A stretch of DNA of 33,005 nucleotides from Hirschia sp. (GCA_002709235.1 PAQI01000010.1:44666-77670); one strand, 5' to 3'. Counted from the stretch's first letter, positions 23,920 to 32,196 are shown. Notes: generated by a model not told the origin, from the sequence alone. A program made the numbers and translations.

Positions 23920-24477
23920 TCAAGCCGTGCCGGAGTCCCATTGGAGGCGGTCGGGGGAGACGCCGATGGAGGCGAGGGCGCGGCCCCATTTGGTTTCGAA
24001 GGCGTGGTCGAAGACGATGCCAAGATCCGCAGGGGCAGTCAGCCAGGCATTGGCGACAATCTCCTGCTCCAGCTGTCCGCCGGTCCAGCCTGCATAGCCC
24101 AGAGCGAGGATGGCGCGTTCGGGCCGGTCCTTGCTGCTCATTTTTTCGAGGATGTCGCGGCTGGTGGTCAGGCATATGCCATCCATGACCGGAACAGTGA
24201 CGCCGGGGCAGTCATAATCATCCGAATGCAGCACAAATCCACGATCCCGCGCGACGGGGCCACCTGACAGCACCGGCGCATCCTCGCCATTTGGTTCGTC
24301 AATGCCCAGCTGTTCCAATAGCTCAAACAATGTCAGCTCGGCCATCACGTCATTCACGACAACGCCCATGGCATGCTCATCATTATGCGCACAGATCAGG
24401 ATCACGCTTCCCTTGAAACGTGAATCACCGATTGCCGGTGTGGCAATCAGGAATTGTCCGGCGAGACTTTCGCTCAT
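23920..24477 (-). CDS. YqgE/AlgH (UPF0301) family protein
   Basis: The 185-residue protein begins MSESLAGQFLIATPAIGDSRF, the usual N-terminus of the family. It continues with SVILICAHNDEHAMGVVVND, the hallmark segment with conserved HN and GxVVN. Later come VLSGGPVARDRGFVLHS, RAILALGYAGWTGGQLEQEI and an N-x-W motif (VANAWL), all typical. The exact role is not known; in Pseudomonas AlgH was linked to alginate regulation. A good AAGGAGA ribosome site lies before the ATG on the minus strand. The 210-bp space to the peroxiredoxin gene should hold divergent promoters. Confidence 0.93.
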   Translation of the reverse strand: MSESLAGQFLIATPAIGDSRFKGSVILICAHNDEHAMGVVVNDVMAELTLFELLEQLGIDEPNGEDAPVLSGGPVARDRGFVLHSDDYDCPGVTVPVMDGICLTTSRDILEKMSSKDRPERAILALGYAGWTGGQLEQEIVANAWLTAPADLGIVFDHAFETKWGRALASIGVSPDRLQWDSGTA

Positions 24478-24687
24478 GCGGGTCTCCTTGCGTCACGGTC
24501 TTGGCCAGTCATTGAACGCGCGAAGCGTCACGCGAAAGCGCGATAAGGGCAAGCGGTCATGTGGGAAATATCCGACCTATTTCAATTTCACGCGAAATTG
24601 CGTTGGGTCTCACGCTGAATATGCGCTTAATCGGTTCAGCGAAGAATCGCATGTCGCAAGTGACGCTGAAACTGGAGGAGAGACCCC

Positions 24688-25170
24688 ATGACGATCAAGA
24701 TTGGTGAGAAGCTGCCGGACGCAACATTCATGGCCATGTCATCAGGTGCACCGGCACCGATGAAGACCGAAGATGTGTTCGCAGGCAAGAAAGTCGCCGT
24801 ATTTGCCCTGCCGGGCGCATTCACGCCGACCTGTTCTGCGCGCCACCTTCCTGGCTTTCTGGAGAAGGCTGACCAGTTCAAGGCGAAGGGTGTGGACACG
24901 ATTGCCTGCCTGTCCGTGAATGATGTGTTCGTGATGGATGCCTGGGGCAAGAGCCAGGATGTAGATGACAAGATCCTGATGCTGGCCGATGGCAATGGTG
25001 ACTTCACCCGCGAGCTGGGCCTGATCATGGATGGTCGCGGTTTCGGCATGGGCGAACGCTCGCAGCGCTATTCCATGCTGGTCGAGGATGGTGTTGTGAC
25101 GCAGTTGAACGTGGAAGAGGGCGGCGAGTTCAAGGTCTCGGCGGCTGACTACTTGCTTCCGCAAATCTAA
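24688..25170 (+). CDS. Prx5-type peroxiredoxin
   Basis: This 160-residue thiol peroxidase reduces H2O2 and organic hydroperoxides. The peroxidatic cysteine is Cys49 in PGAFTPTCSARHLPGF, the clear Prx5-family signature. LSVNDVFVMDAWGKS and GERSQRYSMLVEDGVV are further Prx5 hallmarks. Cys74 (TIACLSV) is in the usual buried place, and there is no C-terminal glutaredoxin domain. Resolution probably uses glutathione or glutaredoxin, which is inference. The ribosome site GGAGGAGAG lies about 7 bp before the ATG. It stands alone, divergent to the YqgE gene, and is likely regulated by its own promoter in response to oxidative stress. Confidence 0.94.
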   Translation: MTIKIGEKLPDATFMAMSSGAPAPMKTEDVFAGKKVAVFALPGAFTPTCSARHLPGFLEKADQFKAKGVDTIACLSVNDVFVMDAWGKSQDVDDKILMLADGNGDFTRELGLIMDGRGFGMGERSQRYSMLVEDGVVTQLNVEEGGEFKVSAADYLLPQI

Positions 25171-25311
25171 CAGCTTCGTAATTTAGTGCGAATTGGAACA
25201 AATTTCCGCCTTGACTTTACGTCATAAAAAGGACGTTCGGCCAATATAAGGTCGGGTAGAGTATTGTTGCGTCAATACCAATAATTTCTAGAGGGAACAG
25301 GGCATATAATC

Positions 25312-26280
25312 ATGGAATATATTCCAATTATTCTGATCGCGTTTGCGGTCATCGTTGTACTGAGTGCTGTAAAGGTTGTCCCGCAGGGATATCGCTACAC
25401 GGTTGAGCGTTTTGGTCGCTACACCAAGACGCTCAATCCCGGTCTTGCGATCATCACACCGATGTTCGACAGGATCGGACGCAAGATCAACATGATGGAA
25501 ACCGTGGTGGATGTGCCCCAGCAGGAGGTGATCACCAAGGATAACGCCCGCGTTTCCTGTGACGCCATCGTGTTCACGCAGGTGATCGACCCGGTTCTGG
25601 CCTCCTATGAGGTCAACGACCTGAACCGCGCCATCACCAATCTGGCGCTGACCAATATTCGTACCGTTGTCGGATCGATGGATCTGGATGAAGTCCTGTC
25701 CAATCGTGATGACATCAATGCCCGTTTGTTGTCGGTGATCGATGCGGCCACGAACCCGTGGGGTGTGAAGGTGACGCGGATCGAGATCGCTGACCTGTCA
25801 CCGCCTGCTGACATCACCGAAGCCATGGCGCGCCAGATGAAGGCCGAGCGGCTGAAGCGTGCCGAGATCCTTCAGGCCGAAGGTGACAAGCAGTCTGCCA
25901 TTTTGCGGGCAGAAGGTGAGAAACAGGCACAGATCCTTGAGGCGGAAGGTCGCCGTGAGGCAGCTTTCCGTGACGCTGAAGCGCGTGAGCGTGAAGCGCA
26001 GGCTGAAGCAGAAGCGACCAAGATGGTGTCTGAAGCCATCGCGGCAGGTGATGTGAATGCCATCAACTACTTCCTGGGTCAGGAATATATCACGGCGTTC
26101 AAGGCGCTGGCTTCTTCACCGCAACAGCGTACGGTCATCGTGCCGGCCGAGTTTGCGGGAATTGCTGGTGCCATTGAGGGTATCGGTGCGCTGACGGGTT
26201 TCTCCAAGCCGGGTGGCAAACCGGGCAATGCGTCGGATGACACGCCGCGTGGCACAACCGGTCCCTGGAGCAAGTCCTGA
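25312..26280 (+). CDS. SPFH/stomatin-family membrane protein (QmcA-like)
   Basis: The 322-residue protein has an N-terminal membrane segment (about 3-22, [17 protein letters not shown]). The SPFH/band 7 domain follows, with [44 protein letters not shown] and [28 protein letters not shown] long charged Ala/Glu/Arg coiled coil lies at about 175-235. The C-terminal stretch includes [19 protein letters not shown] and ends in a Gly-rich tail. Stomatin-like proteins form rings or microdomains in the membrane and act as scaffolds for proteases and other membrane proteins. The NfeD gene 33 bp downstream is the usual partner. Confidence 0.94.
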   Translation: MEYIPIILIAFAVIVVLSAVKVVPQGYRYTVERFGRYTKTLNPGLAIITPMFDRIGRKINMMETVVDVPQQEVITKDNARVSCDAIVFTQVIDPVLASYEVNDLNRAITNLALTNIRTVVGSMDLDEVLSNRDDINARLLSVIDAATNPWGVKVTRIEIADLSPPADITEAMARQMKAERLKRAEILQAEGDKQSAILRAEGEKQAQILEAEGRREAAFRDAEAREREAQAEAEATKMVSEAIAAGDVNAINYFLGQEYITAFKALASSPQQRTVIVPAEFAGIAGAIEGIGALTGFSKPGGKPGNASDDTPRGTTGPWSKS

Positions 26281-26313
26281 GATCGCGTGTGATCTTGTTG
26301 AGGGAGAAACGAC

Positions 26314-26778
26314 ATGACTGACTTCCTGATGACGATGACGCCCTGGCACTGGGTGGCGATCGGGCTGGTGCTCGTATCCGTCGAGATGCTGGTCGGCACG
26401 TTTGACCTCTTGTGGATCAGTGCAGCAGCGTTTGTCGCTGCACTGTTCGCAGCGCTGGCTCCGGCTGGCATGAATGGCTGGGAAGCGCAGACCGCGGTGT
26501 TCACCATTGCTGCGATCGGATTTGTGGTGTTGGGACGCACAGTGTTTTCCGGCCTTCGCAATCCGCCCTCCAGCCATCCGGATCTCAATGACCGCGTTGG
26601 CAAGATGATCGGCAAGCCTGCCGTTGTGACGAAAGGCTTTGTGGGTGGCTCGGGACGGGTGAAATTCGGCGATAGTGAATGGTCGGCCGAAGCTGAAGAT
26701 GGGGGCAACCCGGCCATGGGCCAGAATGTCATCGTGACCGGCGGCAAGGGGTCGGTGGTGAGTGTGCGGCCTGCATAG
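26314..26778 (+). CDS. NfeD-family membrane protein, stomatin partner
   Basis: The 154-residue short NfeD protein has two or three membrane segments (about 12-75, including WVAIGLVLVSVEMLVGTFDLLWISAAAFVAALFAAL). A C-terminal OB-fold domain (about 90-154) follows, with LNDRVGKMIGKPAVV and GRVKFGDSEWSA before NPAMGQNVIVTGGKGSVVSVRPA. NfeD proteins pair with SPFH proteins and are thought to anchor or modulate them. The N-terminal serine protease found in long NfeD proteins is absent. A rho-independent terminator follows directly, closing the two-gene unit. Confidence 0.93.
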   Translation: MTDFLMTMTPWHWVAIGLVLVSVEMLVGTFDLLWISAAAFVAALFAALAPAGMNGWEAQTAVFTIAAIGFVVLGRTVFSGLRNPPSSHPDLNDRVGKMIGKPAVVTKGFVGGSGRVKFGDSEWSAEAEDGGNPAMGQNVIVTGGKGSVVSVRPA

Positions 26779-26786
26779 ACAAATCG

Positions 26787-26823
26787 GTCCCGGGGGCGCT
26801 TTGGCATCCGGGACGACTTTTTA
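26787..26823 (+). terminator. Rho-independent terminator after nfeD (possibly shared with rnhA)
   Basis: The stem GTCCCGG (26787-26793) pairs with CCGGGAC (26808-26814) around a 14-nt loop. After GAC, a T5 run (GACTTTTTATC) follows on the plus strand. The convergent rnhA gene ends at 26824. On the minus strand the A/T-rich side also sits at the hairpin edge, so it may serve both genes. Confidence 0.7.
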
Positions 26824-27270
26824 TCATGTTTTTGCGGCGGCTTCTGCCGAGCCCCTGCGGGCGAGTTCGTCGGCGCGTTCATTGCCTTCGTCGCCGTCAT
26901 GGCCGCGTACCCAGCGCCAGTCGACATCATGGCGCTGATTGGCTTCATCCAGCGCCTGCCAGAGATCCTTGTTCTTGACCGGTTTCTTGGCGGCGGTCTT
27001 CCAGCCGTTCTTTTTCCAGCCAAACATCCATTTTGTCAGCCCGTCCTTCACATAGGTGGAGTCGGTATGCAGGATCACGCTTGAGCGTTTCTTGAGGGCG
27101 TTCAGCGCCTCGATGGCGGCGGTCAGCTCCATGCGGTTATTGGTGGAGTCAGCTTCGCCGCCCCACAGCTCCTTTTCGTGCCCATTCCACTTGAGAAGCG
27201 CACCCCAGCCGCCGGGCCCCGGATTTCCCGAGCAGGCACCATCTGTCCAGATTTCTATCCTGTCACTCAT
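26824..27270 (-). CDS. rnhA: Ribonuclease HI
   Basis: RNase HI removes RNA from RNA-DNA hybrids during replication and repair. The 148-residue protein shows the full active site: Asp10 in [17 protein letters not shown], Glu48 in [13 protein letters not shown], Asp70 in [12 protein letters not shown] and Asp134 in NERADELAR, with His124 in [10 protein letters not shown]. The basic handle segment [23 protein letters not shown] is present, as in E. coli. The length is normal. It is convergent with nfeD and divergent from the crotonase gene, with 183 bp between their starts. Confidence 0.97.
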   Translation of the reverse strand: MSDRIEIWTDGACSGNPGPGGWGALLKWNGHEKELWGGEADSTNNRMELTAAIEALNALKKRSSVILHTDSTYVKDGLTKWMFGWKKNGWKTAAKKPVKNKDLWQALDEANQRHDVDWRWVRGHDGDEGNERADELARRGSAEAAAKT

Positions 27271-27453
27271 GATGTTTCAGGTCGTTCGATTTGGGCAATG
27301 GGTCAAGTCGATATCGCAATTGCTTCACAGATCTGTGAGCTGTACGCGGGCACTGAATGATCGGATCTGGTTGCGTCGCGGGTTGCGATCATGGATACAG
27401 ATCAGAATGACAAGCTGGATTTTTCAAAATCCGCGCAATAAAGGGGAGCTGCC

Positions 27454-28248
27454 ATGACAAGCGCGTCTGAAGTCGTCGTAGAATGGAATGGCGATGTGGC
27501 CATTGTGCGCATCAATTCTCCAAAGACGCTGAATGCATTGTCGTCCACCAATATGGAACAGCTGATGGATGCGCTGGATCAGGTGGAGGACAAGGCGCGG
27601 GCGATGATCCTGACAGGGGCGGGCAAGGGCTTTTGTTCCGGGGCTGACCTGTCAGGCGGCATCGAAACGGGGGCTCCGATTACCAGCCCCGACTATGATG
27701 CTGGTCTGTCGCTGGAAATGCATATCAATGTGTTGGTGGCGCGTCTGCGTGACCTGTCTGTGCCTTTCATCACTTCCATTCGCGGTGCTGCTGCAGGGGC
27801 CGGGGCGGCACTGGCGCTGATGGGTGATATGGTAGTGGCCAGCGAAACAGCCTATTTCCTCCAGGCCTTCAGCGGCATCGGGCTGGTGCCTGATGCAGGG
27901 GCAACCCATCTGCTCGTGCGCACGGTCGGTCGTGTGCGCGCCATGGAGCTGATGATGCTGGGCGAGAAACTGTATGCGGAGAAGGCGCTTGAGTGGGGCC
28001 TGATCAATCGTGTGGTGCCTGATGACCAGTTGGAAGCTGCCAGCCTGGAAATGGCGCAGCGTCTTGCATCGGGTGCATTCTCACTGCGCCAGATCCGCAA
28101 GATGGCTTGGCATGCCATGGATGATGACTGGGACAATATGCTGAACTATGAACGCGACATGCAGCGCATTGCAGGCCGAACGCAGGACCACAAGGAAGGT
28201 GTCATGGCATTCATGGAAAAGCGCAGGGCGAAATTTTCAGGCAAATGA
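27454..28248 (+). CDS. Enoyl-CoA hydratase/isomerase family protein, PaaG-like
   Basis: This is a 264-residue crotonase-fold acyl-CoA enzyme. FCSGADLSGG forms part of the oxyanion hole. GAAAGAGAALALMGDMVVASETAYFLQAFSGIGLVPDAGATHLL is close to the PaaG ring-opening isomerase pattern. The Glu of standard hydratases (GGGCELAL) is replaced by Ala (GAGAALAL), and the late Glu is replaced by the Asp of VPDAG, as in PaaG-type isomerases. It may therefore isomerise rather than hydrate. AEKALEWGLINRVV and a C-terminal ending GVMAFMEKRRAKF follow the family. A strong AAAGGGGAG site lies before the ATG. No phenylacetate pathway genes are adjacent, so the substrate is open. Confidence 0.9.
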   Translation: MTSASEVVVEWNGDVAIVRINSPKTLNALSSTNMEQLMDALDQVEDKARAMILTGAGKGFCSGADLSGGIETGAPITSPDYDAGLSLEMHINVLVARLRDLSVPFITSIRGAAAGAGAALALMGDMVVASETAYFLQAFSGIGLVPDAGATHLLVRTVGRVRAMELMMLGEKLYAEKALEWGLINRVVPDDQLEAASLEMAQRLASGAFSLRQIRKMAWHAMDDDWDNMLNYERDMQRIAGRTQDHKEGVMAFMEKRRAKFSGK

Positions 28249-28291
28249 TTACCTGAAGAACCGGAGGTGGCTTGTCGGTCCCTGCTGCTGA

Positions 28292-28984
28292 TCAGCAGTC
28301 CGGGCGCGGGTCCAGTGCGTGGGTGATGCCCATGGAGAGCATTTTCTCTGCGTCACGCCATTGCATGTTTTCAGCATAAAGCATGACACCTGCACCGAGG
28401 GCTGCATCCAGACGATCTTCATCGAACCGGACTTCATCCACCATGCGGGCATCCAGGCGCACGGCCTCGATCAGCATGCGGGCATCGGTGTCAAAGGGCG
28501 AGGCCCACGATGTGCGGGCGTCAATGCCAATGCGAAAGCCGCGATGGTAGAAGCCATAAAGATTGTCCAGCGCTGAATATTCTTCATCGACCAGCGCACA
28601 ATCGGCAAACTCCAGGCGAAATTCCTGTGGGCAGAGATTGGCGCGCGCGGCACCGGCTTCTGCTGCCATGGGAGCATCCGGGTGGGCGAGAGCTGCTGAT
28701 GGGGCGCACACAGCGATGGGGCGTCCTCTGAGGCCGCGCATGGTGGCCTTGCGGCCCGCGCGCTCGATCAGCTGACCGAGCCATGAGGCAGGACAGGAAA
28801 ATTCCTCGCCACGTGCAAAGCCGAAAAAGGCGTGCTCTTCATATGCCAGATCGGTCTGGGCAGCTGCGCCTTCATTTTCTCCACCGGACAGGGACACGAT
28901 CTGCGAGAATCGCACACGTGGATTGCGCCCGGCCTTGGGCGAATTGTCATTGGCAATGTTAGAGAGGGCAGAGGCAAGCGCCAT
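28292..28984 (-). CDS. Degenerate EAL-like protein (probable non-catalytic)
   Basis: The 230-residue protein has no clear family assignment. Its C-terminal half lines up with the pattern of EAL phosphodiesterases: FRLEFADCALVDEEYSALDNL for LELTES and helix, RGFRIGIDARTSWASPF for GxxIALDDFGTGYSSL, AVRLDARMVDEV for VKIDxxxV, and MLYAENMQ for AEGVE. The catalytic DDFG is DART, the EAL motif itself is absent and the domain is shortened. It could therefore bind c-di-GMP or a protein but not hydrolyse the nucleotide. The N-terminal 110 residues include FGFARGEEFSCPASWLGQLIERAG and CAPSAALAHP, with no recognised domain. The start ATG at 28984 lacks a good ribosome site. The assignment to EAL is inference. 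Confidence 0.6.
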   Translation of the reverse strand: MALASALSNIANDNSPKAGRNPRVRFSQIVSLSGGENEGAAAQTDLAYEEHAFFGFARGEEFSCPASWLGQLIERAGRKATMRGLRGRPIAVCAPSAALAHPDAPMAAEAGAARANLCPQEFRLEFADCALVDEEYSALDNLYGFYHRGFRIGIDARTSWASPFDTDARMLIEAVRLDARMVDEVRFDEDRLDAALGAGVMLYAENMQWRDAEKMLSMGITHALDPRPDC

Positions 28985-29184
28985 GTCTGGGTCCGTTTTC
29001 GGAATGATCTTGTGACTTAGGCAGACTCTTGCACAATGAACTCAAGAACAGGCGAAATAGCGGTCTTCAATTTGTTCGAAGATGAGAGAAGTTCCGCAAC
29101 AAGGCGTTAACAATGGCAGTCCTGGGGAAAATTCAGATTCAGTATTCTGTTTGAATCCATAGAGGGCTGCGAACAGGCACCAAT

Positions 29185-29212
29185 ATCACGGTCAGATCAG
29201 TCTGGCCGTGAT
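29185..29212 (-). terminator. Strong hairpin downstream of the Hpt gene
   Basis: A 12-bp near-perfect stem (ATCACGGTCAGA at 29185-29196, TCTGGCCGTGAT at 29201-29212) with a 4-nt loop lies 31 bp after the stop of the minus-strand Hpt gene. No T-run is present. It may end or protect that transcript. The 259-bp gap (28985-29243) holds no gene. Confidence 0.4.
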
Positions 29213-29243
29213 GTGAAAGTGACTTGCTTGACAGAAAAGGACG

Positions 29244-29747
29244 TCAGTCCTGGTTGAAGCCGTGCTTTTCTTCAAATTCCCGCACGCGCTGTTCAAGTTC
29301 TGACAGCAGAGCACCGCCGATTGGGTGATCCTCGGTCTTGATCTTGCTCTTGATGGCCGCACGTACGGCGTCAATGTGAGCCTTGATCAGGACAGGTGGG
29401 GAAATGGAGCGGTCAATGTCGTCATTCGTCATGCGGCACAGGGAGGCAGCGAGACGACCGACCAGCGGGTATTCATAGGTCTTGGCGAGACCTTTCAGGT
29501 CATGCGCGACAGAGTGAATGGCAACGATTCCCTCGATCTTGTCATCGCCGGTCTCATAGACCGTGTAAGCTTCGTCCAGGCGTTGCAACTCGTCTTCAAT
29601 CCATTTCTGGAATTCGCTGGAGAGCTCTGCAAGAGCAGCATTCGCCTTGGCAATGGCACTGCGGTCCAGTGGCGACATGGTGCCGCCGATCTTTGCTTTC
29701 AGCGCGTTTGGCGGCGTGAAAATTTCGATCGGTTTTTGCTTGGCCAT
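29244..29747 (-). CDS. Hpt-domain histidine phosphotransfer protein
   Basis: The 167-residue protein has one HPt four-helix domain. The phosphoryl-accepting residue is His82 in SVAHDLKGLAKTYEYPLVGRLAASL, which matches the HxxKG pattern of phosphotransfer proteins. The N-terminal 40 residues are probably disordered with Pro/Ala. The C-terminal helix EQRVREFEEKHGF is charged. Such proteins relay phosphate between hybrid sensor kinases and response regulators. No kinase or regulator gene is adjacent, so the partners are unknown. The gene lies upstream of the nadK end on the same strand with a 149-bp gap, so it probably has its own promoter. Confidence 0.85.
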   Translation of the reverse strand: MAKQKPIEIFTPPNALKAKIGGTMSPLDRSAIAKANAALAELSSEFQKWIEDELQRLDEAYTVYETGDDKIEGIVAIHSVAHDLKGLAKTYEYPLVGRLAASLCRMTNDDIDRSISPPVLIKAHIDAVRAAIKSKIKTEDHPIGGALLSELEQRVREFEEKHGFNQD

Positions 29748-29896
29748 TTGCGTTCACCCCACGGTGCAAGGACAGTTGAAAGTGGGATAAAATCATCCGC
29801 ACCCGAATCTTGTCCTAGCCTTGAAAGATTAACAAGCACTTTTCCTGACTGCAAATCGATAGTCATGGTTTCTGGTGCATTGATCAAGAAATGAGA

Positions 29897-30664
29897 TCAA
29901 TAGGCAAACTGTTCCTGCAGGATACGCTCATCCAGGGCGCGGCCTTCATCGAACAAGAGGGTCAATGGCATCTGCCGATTTTCCCTGATTTCGACTGTCT
30001 TTACATCTGATACTTCCTGCGTATCGGCAGAGGCGGCGACCTTGCGACGTTCGCTGTCGAGATTCTCGAAGCGCACTACGGCATCATGTTTCAGCAGGGC
30101 ACCTCGCCAGCGTCGCGGACGGAAGGGAGAGATGGGCGTGAGCGCCAAAAGGTTTGATCCAATCGGCAGGATCGGGCCGTGTGCCGACAGGTTATAAGCC
30201 GTGGAACCGGCAGGGGTGGACAGCAGCACCCCATCACAAGCGAGTTGATCGAGCCTCTCCTTGCCATCCACCACAATGCGAAGTTTTGCGGTTTGCGCAG
30301 ATTGGCGGATCAGAGAAATCTCGTTGATGGCAAGCCGCTTGACCTGTTCGCCATCGGTGCGAATGGCGGTCATCTCCAGAGGGTAGATGATGGCGCGTTC
30401 GGCCTCATCGACACGCTTTGGCAGGTCGTCGGGACTATATTCATTCATCAGGAATCCGATTGTGCCGCGATGCATGCCATAGACGGGCAGACGGTCGCTG
30501 AACCGGTCGCGCAGGGTTTCGAGCATCCAGCCGTCACCACCAAGCGCAATCACGACATCGGCGTTTTCCACCTCGGTCTGACCATAGCGTCCGACAAGGT
30601 TCTGCTTGGCGCGCTGGGCATCGGGTCTCGGGCTGGCAGTGAAATGATACCGATATGCGCTCAA
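29897..30664 (-). CDS. nadK: NAD kinase
   Basis: NadK phosphorylates NAD to NADP. The start is a TTG at 30664, because GAGAGGA lies about 9 bp before it on the minus strand; the reading from 30682 would place that site inside the protein. The product has about 255 residues. It has ALGGDGWML (the GGDG nucleotide motif, near residue 44), YGMHRGTIGFLMNEY, and CDGVLLSTPAGSTAYNLSAHGPIL, the NAD-binding signature with conserved Asp and Thr-Ala-Tyr. The W in GGDGW differs from the common F/T, but the family otherwise matches well. The C-terminus is typical of short alphaproteobacterial NadK. The gene diverges from the putative outer-membrane protein gene. Confidence 0.93.
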   Translation of the reverse strand: MSAYRYHFTASPRPDAQRAKQNLVGRYGQTEVENADVVIALGGDGWMLETLRDRFSDRLPVYGMHRGTIGFLMNEYSPDDLPKRVDEAERAIIYPLEMTAIRTDGEQVKRLAINEISLIRQSAQTAKLRIVVDGKERLDQLACDGVLLSTPAGSTAYNLSAHGPILPIGSNLLALTPISPFRPRRWRGALLKHDAVVRFENLDSERRKVAASADTQEVSDVKTVEIRENRQMPLTLLFDEGRALDERILQEQFAY

Positions 30665-30792
30665 ACTGGATATTCCTCTCAACGCGTCTGAGATTGGCGT
30701 TTTGGGCCATCGGGACGCAAGACGCGGTCCACGTCAAGCATATAGCCATGTTAAATGGCACAAGGGGTTGAGTTACCGCATTTTTTATCGCG

Positions 30793-30801
30793 TTATCCAC
30801 A
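30793..30801 (+). promoter_or_regulatory. Perfect DnaA-box sequence between nadK and the outer-membrane protein gene
   Basis: TTATCCACA, the consensus DnaA-binding 9-mer, occurs once in the 155-bp divergent gap, next to an A/T-rich stretch (30780-30788). A single box can occur by chance in 33 kb, so binding is only a possibility. Confidence 0.35.
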
Positions 30802-30819
30802 GAGGTGACGGGGGTAAGG

Positions 30820-31527
30820 ATGTTGAGTATCGTTTGGCGCTGGGGCGTCGTGGTGGCGGCAATGGAGGGGGTGCGGCAGTTGAGTGGTCTTTCGATCGCT
30901 CATGCCGGTGCGTGGACCCATGAGCGCGATGCCGGGTATTCCTCTCTGGATATGCAAAGAGAAAGCAGTGAGTTCGGGTCTGCCTGGCGGTCGGAAAGCT
31001 ATCTTGAATTTGGCGCGACGGATCGACTCACGGTTGTCACAAAGGCGGAAACCCTGCAACGCGATCAGGATGGTGGAGAAGACCGGCTGGCAGGGCTGGT
31101 GGCAGTTCGGCGTGAGTTTGTTCAAGTTGAAGGTCTGGTACTGTCAGGCCAGCTGGGCACATTGTTCGGAGAAAGCCTTGAAGGGCCTGTCTGCGAGGGT
31201 GTTGGCGTTGAAAGTCGCGTCATGGCGGGGTGGTCAGGCGCGACGGGGGGCAGGAATGTCTGGCTCAACGCTGAAACCGGATTTCGCAATCAGGGCGGGT
31301 GCGGCCGCTGGAAAACTGATCTGGCGGCAGGCCTGGATCTCAATGACGACTGGCGCACACAGGCCAAGGCCTATTGGCAATCGGGTGATGGCCCGCGCAG
31401 TCTGAAGGTAGAAGCCGGAATTGCACGCCGCATGGGCGAGCAGTTCATCGGCGTGTCCTATCGCCGTGAAATCGGTGGTGCCTTTGAAGAGGAAGGCTGG
31501 ATTCTGTCGCTGAGCCGGAGTTTCTAA
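30820..31527 (+). CDS. Hypothetical secreted protein, possible outer-membrane β-barrel
   Basis: I do not recognise the family. From the ATG at 30820 the protein has 235 residues, starting MLSIVWRWGVVVAAMEGVRQ, a signal-peptide-like segment with a likely cut near AHAGAW. The GTG at 30805 is an alternative start. The mature part shows many alternating polar/hydrophobic stretches that look like β-strands (for example ESYLEFGATDRLTVVTKAET, LNDDWRTQAKAYWQSGDG, QFIGVSYRREIGGAF). It ends in ILSLSRSF, a C-terminal Phe typical of β-barrels handled by the BAM complex. No family motif was seen. The gene is convergent with the cytochrome c gene at 31546 and is expressed from the gap shared with nadK. Confidence 0.65.
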   Translation: MLSIVWRWGVVVAAMEGVRQLSGLSIAHAGAWTHERDAGYSSLDMQRESSEFGSAWRSESYLEFGATDRLTVVTKAETLQRDQDGGEDRLAGLVAVRREFVQVEGLVLSGQLGTLFGESLEGPVCEGVGVESRVMAGWSGATGGRNVWLNAETGFRNQGGCGRWKTDLAAGLDLNDDWRTQAKAYWQSGDGPRSLKVEAGIARRMGEQFIGVSYRREIGGAFEEEGWILSLSRSF

Positions 31528-31545
31528 GGGCTGTATCTGACGACC

Positions 31546-32055
31546 CTATTTGGCCGTTTCGACCATGAGATAAGCGATCAGATTCTGGCGCTGTTGTTCA
31601 TTGGCGATACCTGCAAAGGTCATGTTGTTACCGGGCAGGAATTCCTTGGGGTTGGCCAGCCAGTGGTCGAGCTTGTCAGGTGTCCATTGAAAGTTGGCTG
31701 TTTCTGCGGCTTCCGAATAACGAAAGCTCTCCAGCGTTCCGATCTTGCGGTCGAACACACCGTGCAGATTGGGGCCGACGCGGTTTCCGGCACCTTCCTC
31801 GATGAGATGGCATGAGCGGCATTTGGCAAACTGCCGACGTCCCTGGTCGTAGTCTGCCGCGTCATAGGGGGCGGGAAGACCTTCAAGCGGGTTGACGGCG
31901 GCTTCGGTCGGCGTGGCTGCGGGCGTAGCAGAAGGTGCAGATGGTGATGACGTTGAGGCAGGAGGTGACGGCGCGGGGTCCTTTTCGCCACAAGAAATGA
32001 GCACTGTTGCACTCACAATGGCGGCGATGAGCGAAAGTTTCCTGGAAAGTCCCAA
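31546..32055 (-). CDS. Class I c-type cytochrome, probable lipoprotein
   Basis: The 169-residue protein starts at a TTG at 32055, chosen because GGAGG lies 7 bp before it on the minus strand. Longer readings lack such a site. It has a hydrophobic signal ending in the lipobox LISC (Cys22), so it is likely lipid-anchored in the periplasm. A Pro/Ser/Thr/Ala-rich linker (about 25-57) follows, then a cytochrome c domain with the heme motif CRSCH (79-83). PNLHGVFDRKIG follows, with the axial Met145 in PGNNMTFAGI. It resembles membrane-anchored CycM/cytochrome c552-type electron carriers that feed cytochrome oxidase, which would suit the aa3 oxidase encoded nearby; that link is inference. Confidence 0.88.
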   Translation of the reverse strand: MGLSRKLSLIAAIVSATVLISCGEKDPAPSPPASTSSPSAPSATPAATPTEAAVNPLEGLPAPYDAADYDQGRRQFAKCRSCHLIEEGAGNRVGPNLHGVFDRKIGTLESFRYSEAAETANFQWTPDKLDHWLANPKEFLPGNNMTFAGIANEQQRQNLIAYLMVETAK

Positions 32056-32196
32056 CTTCAATCCTCCGATACGTGACCTTGTTGTCAAACCTGTGTAGCA
32101 AAGGGCCGTCATATTACCAGTCGCAACAAGGCGCTAAAACTCAAGCGCTTCAATTTATCGCGGCGGTGATCAGATTTGAAGCAAGGGACGCTCTAC

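Noticed and set aside
25211-25250. TTGACT and TATAAG before the stomatin gene as a promoter pair
   Set aside because: The spacing is about 28 bp, far from the 16-18 bp needed, so they do not form one promoter.
27417-27432. Small palindrome GGATTT-TTCA-AAATCC before the crotonase ribosome site
   Set aside because: The stem is only six weak pairs. It may affect translation, but there is no evidence for a riboswitch or operator.
29095-32133. Shared 12-mer CGCAACAAGGCG at 29095-29106 and 32122-32133
   Set aside because: It is short, unpaired and without shared context. It could be chance similarity in 33 kb.
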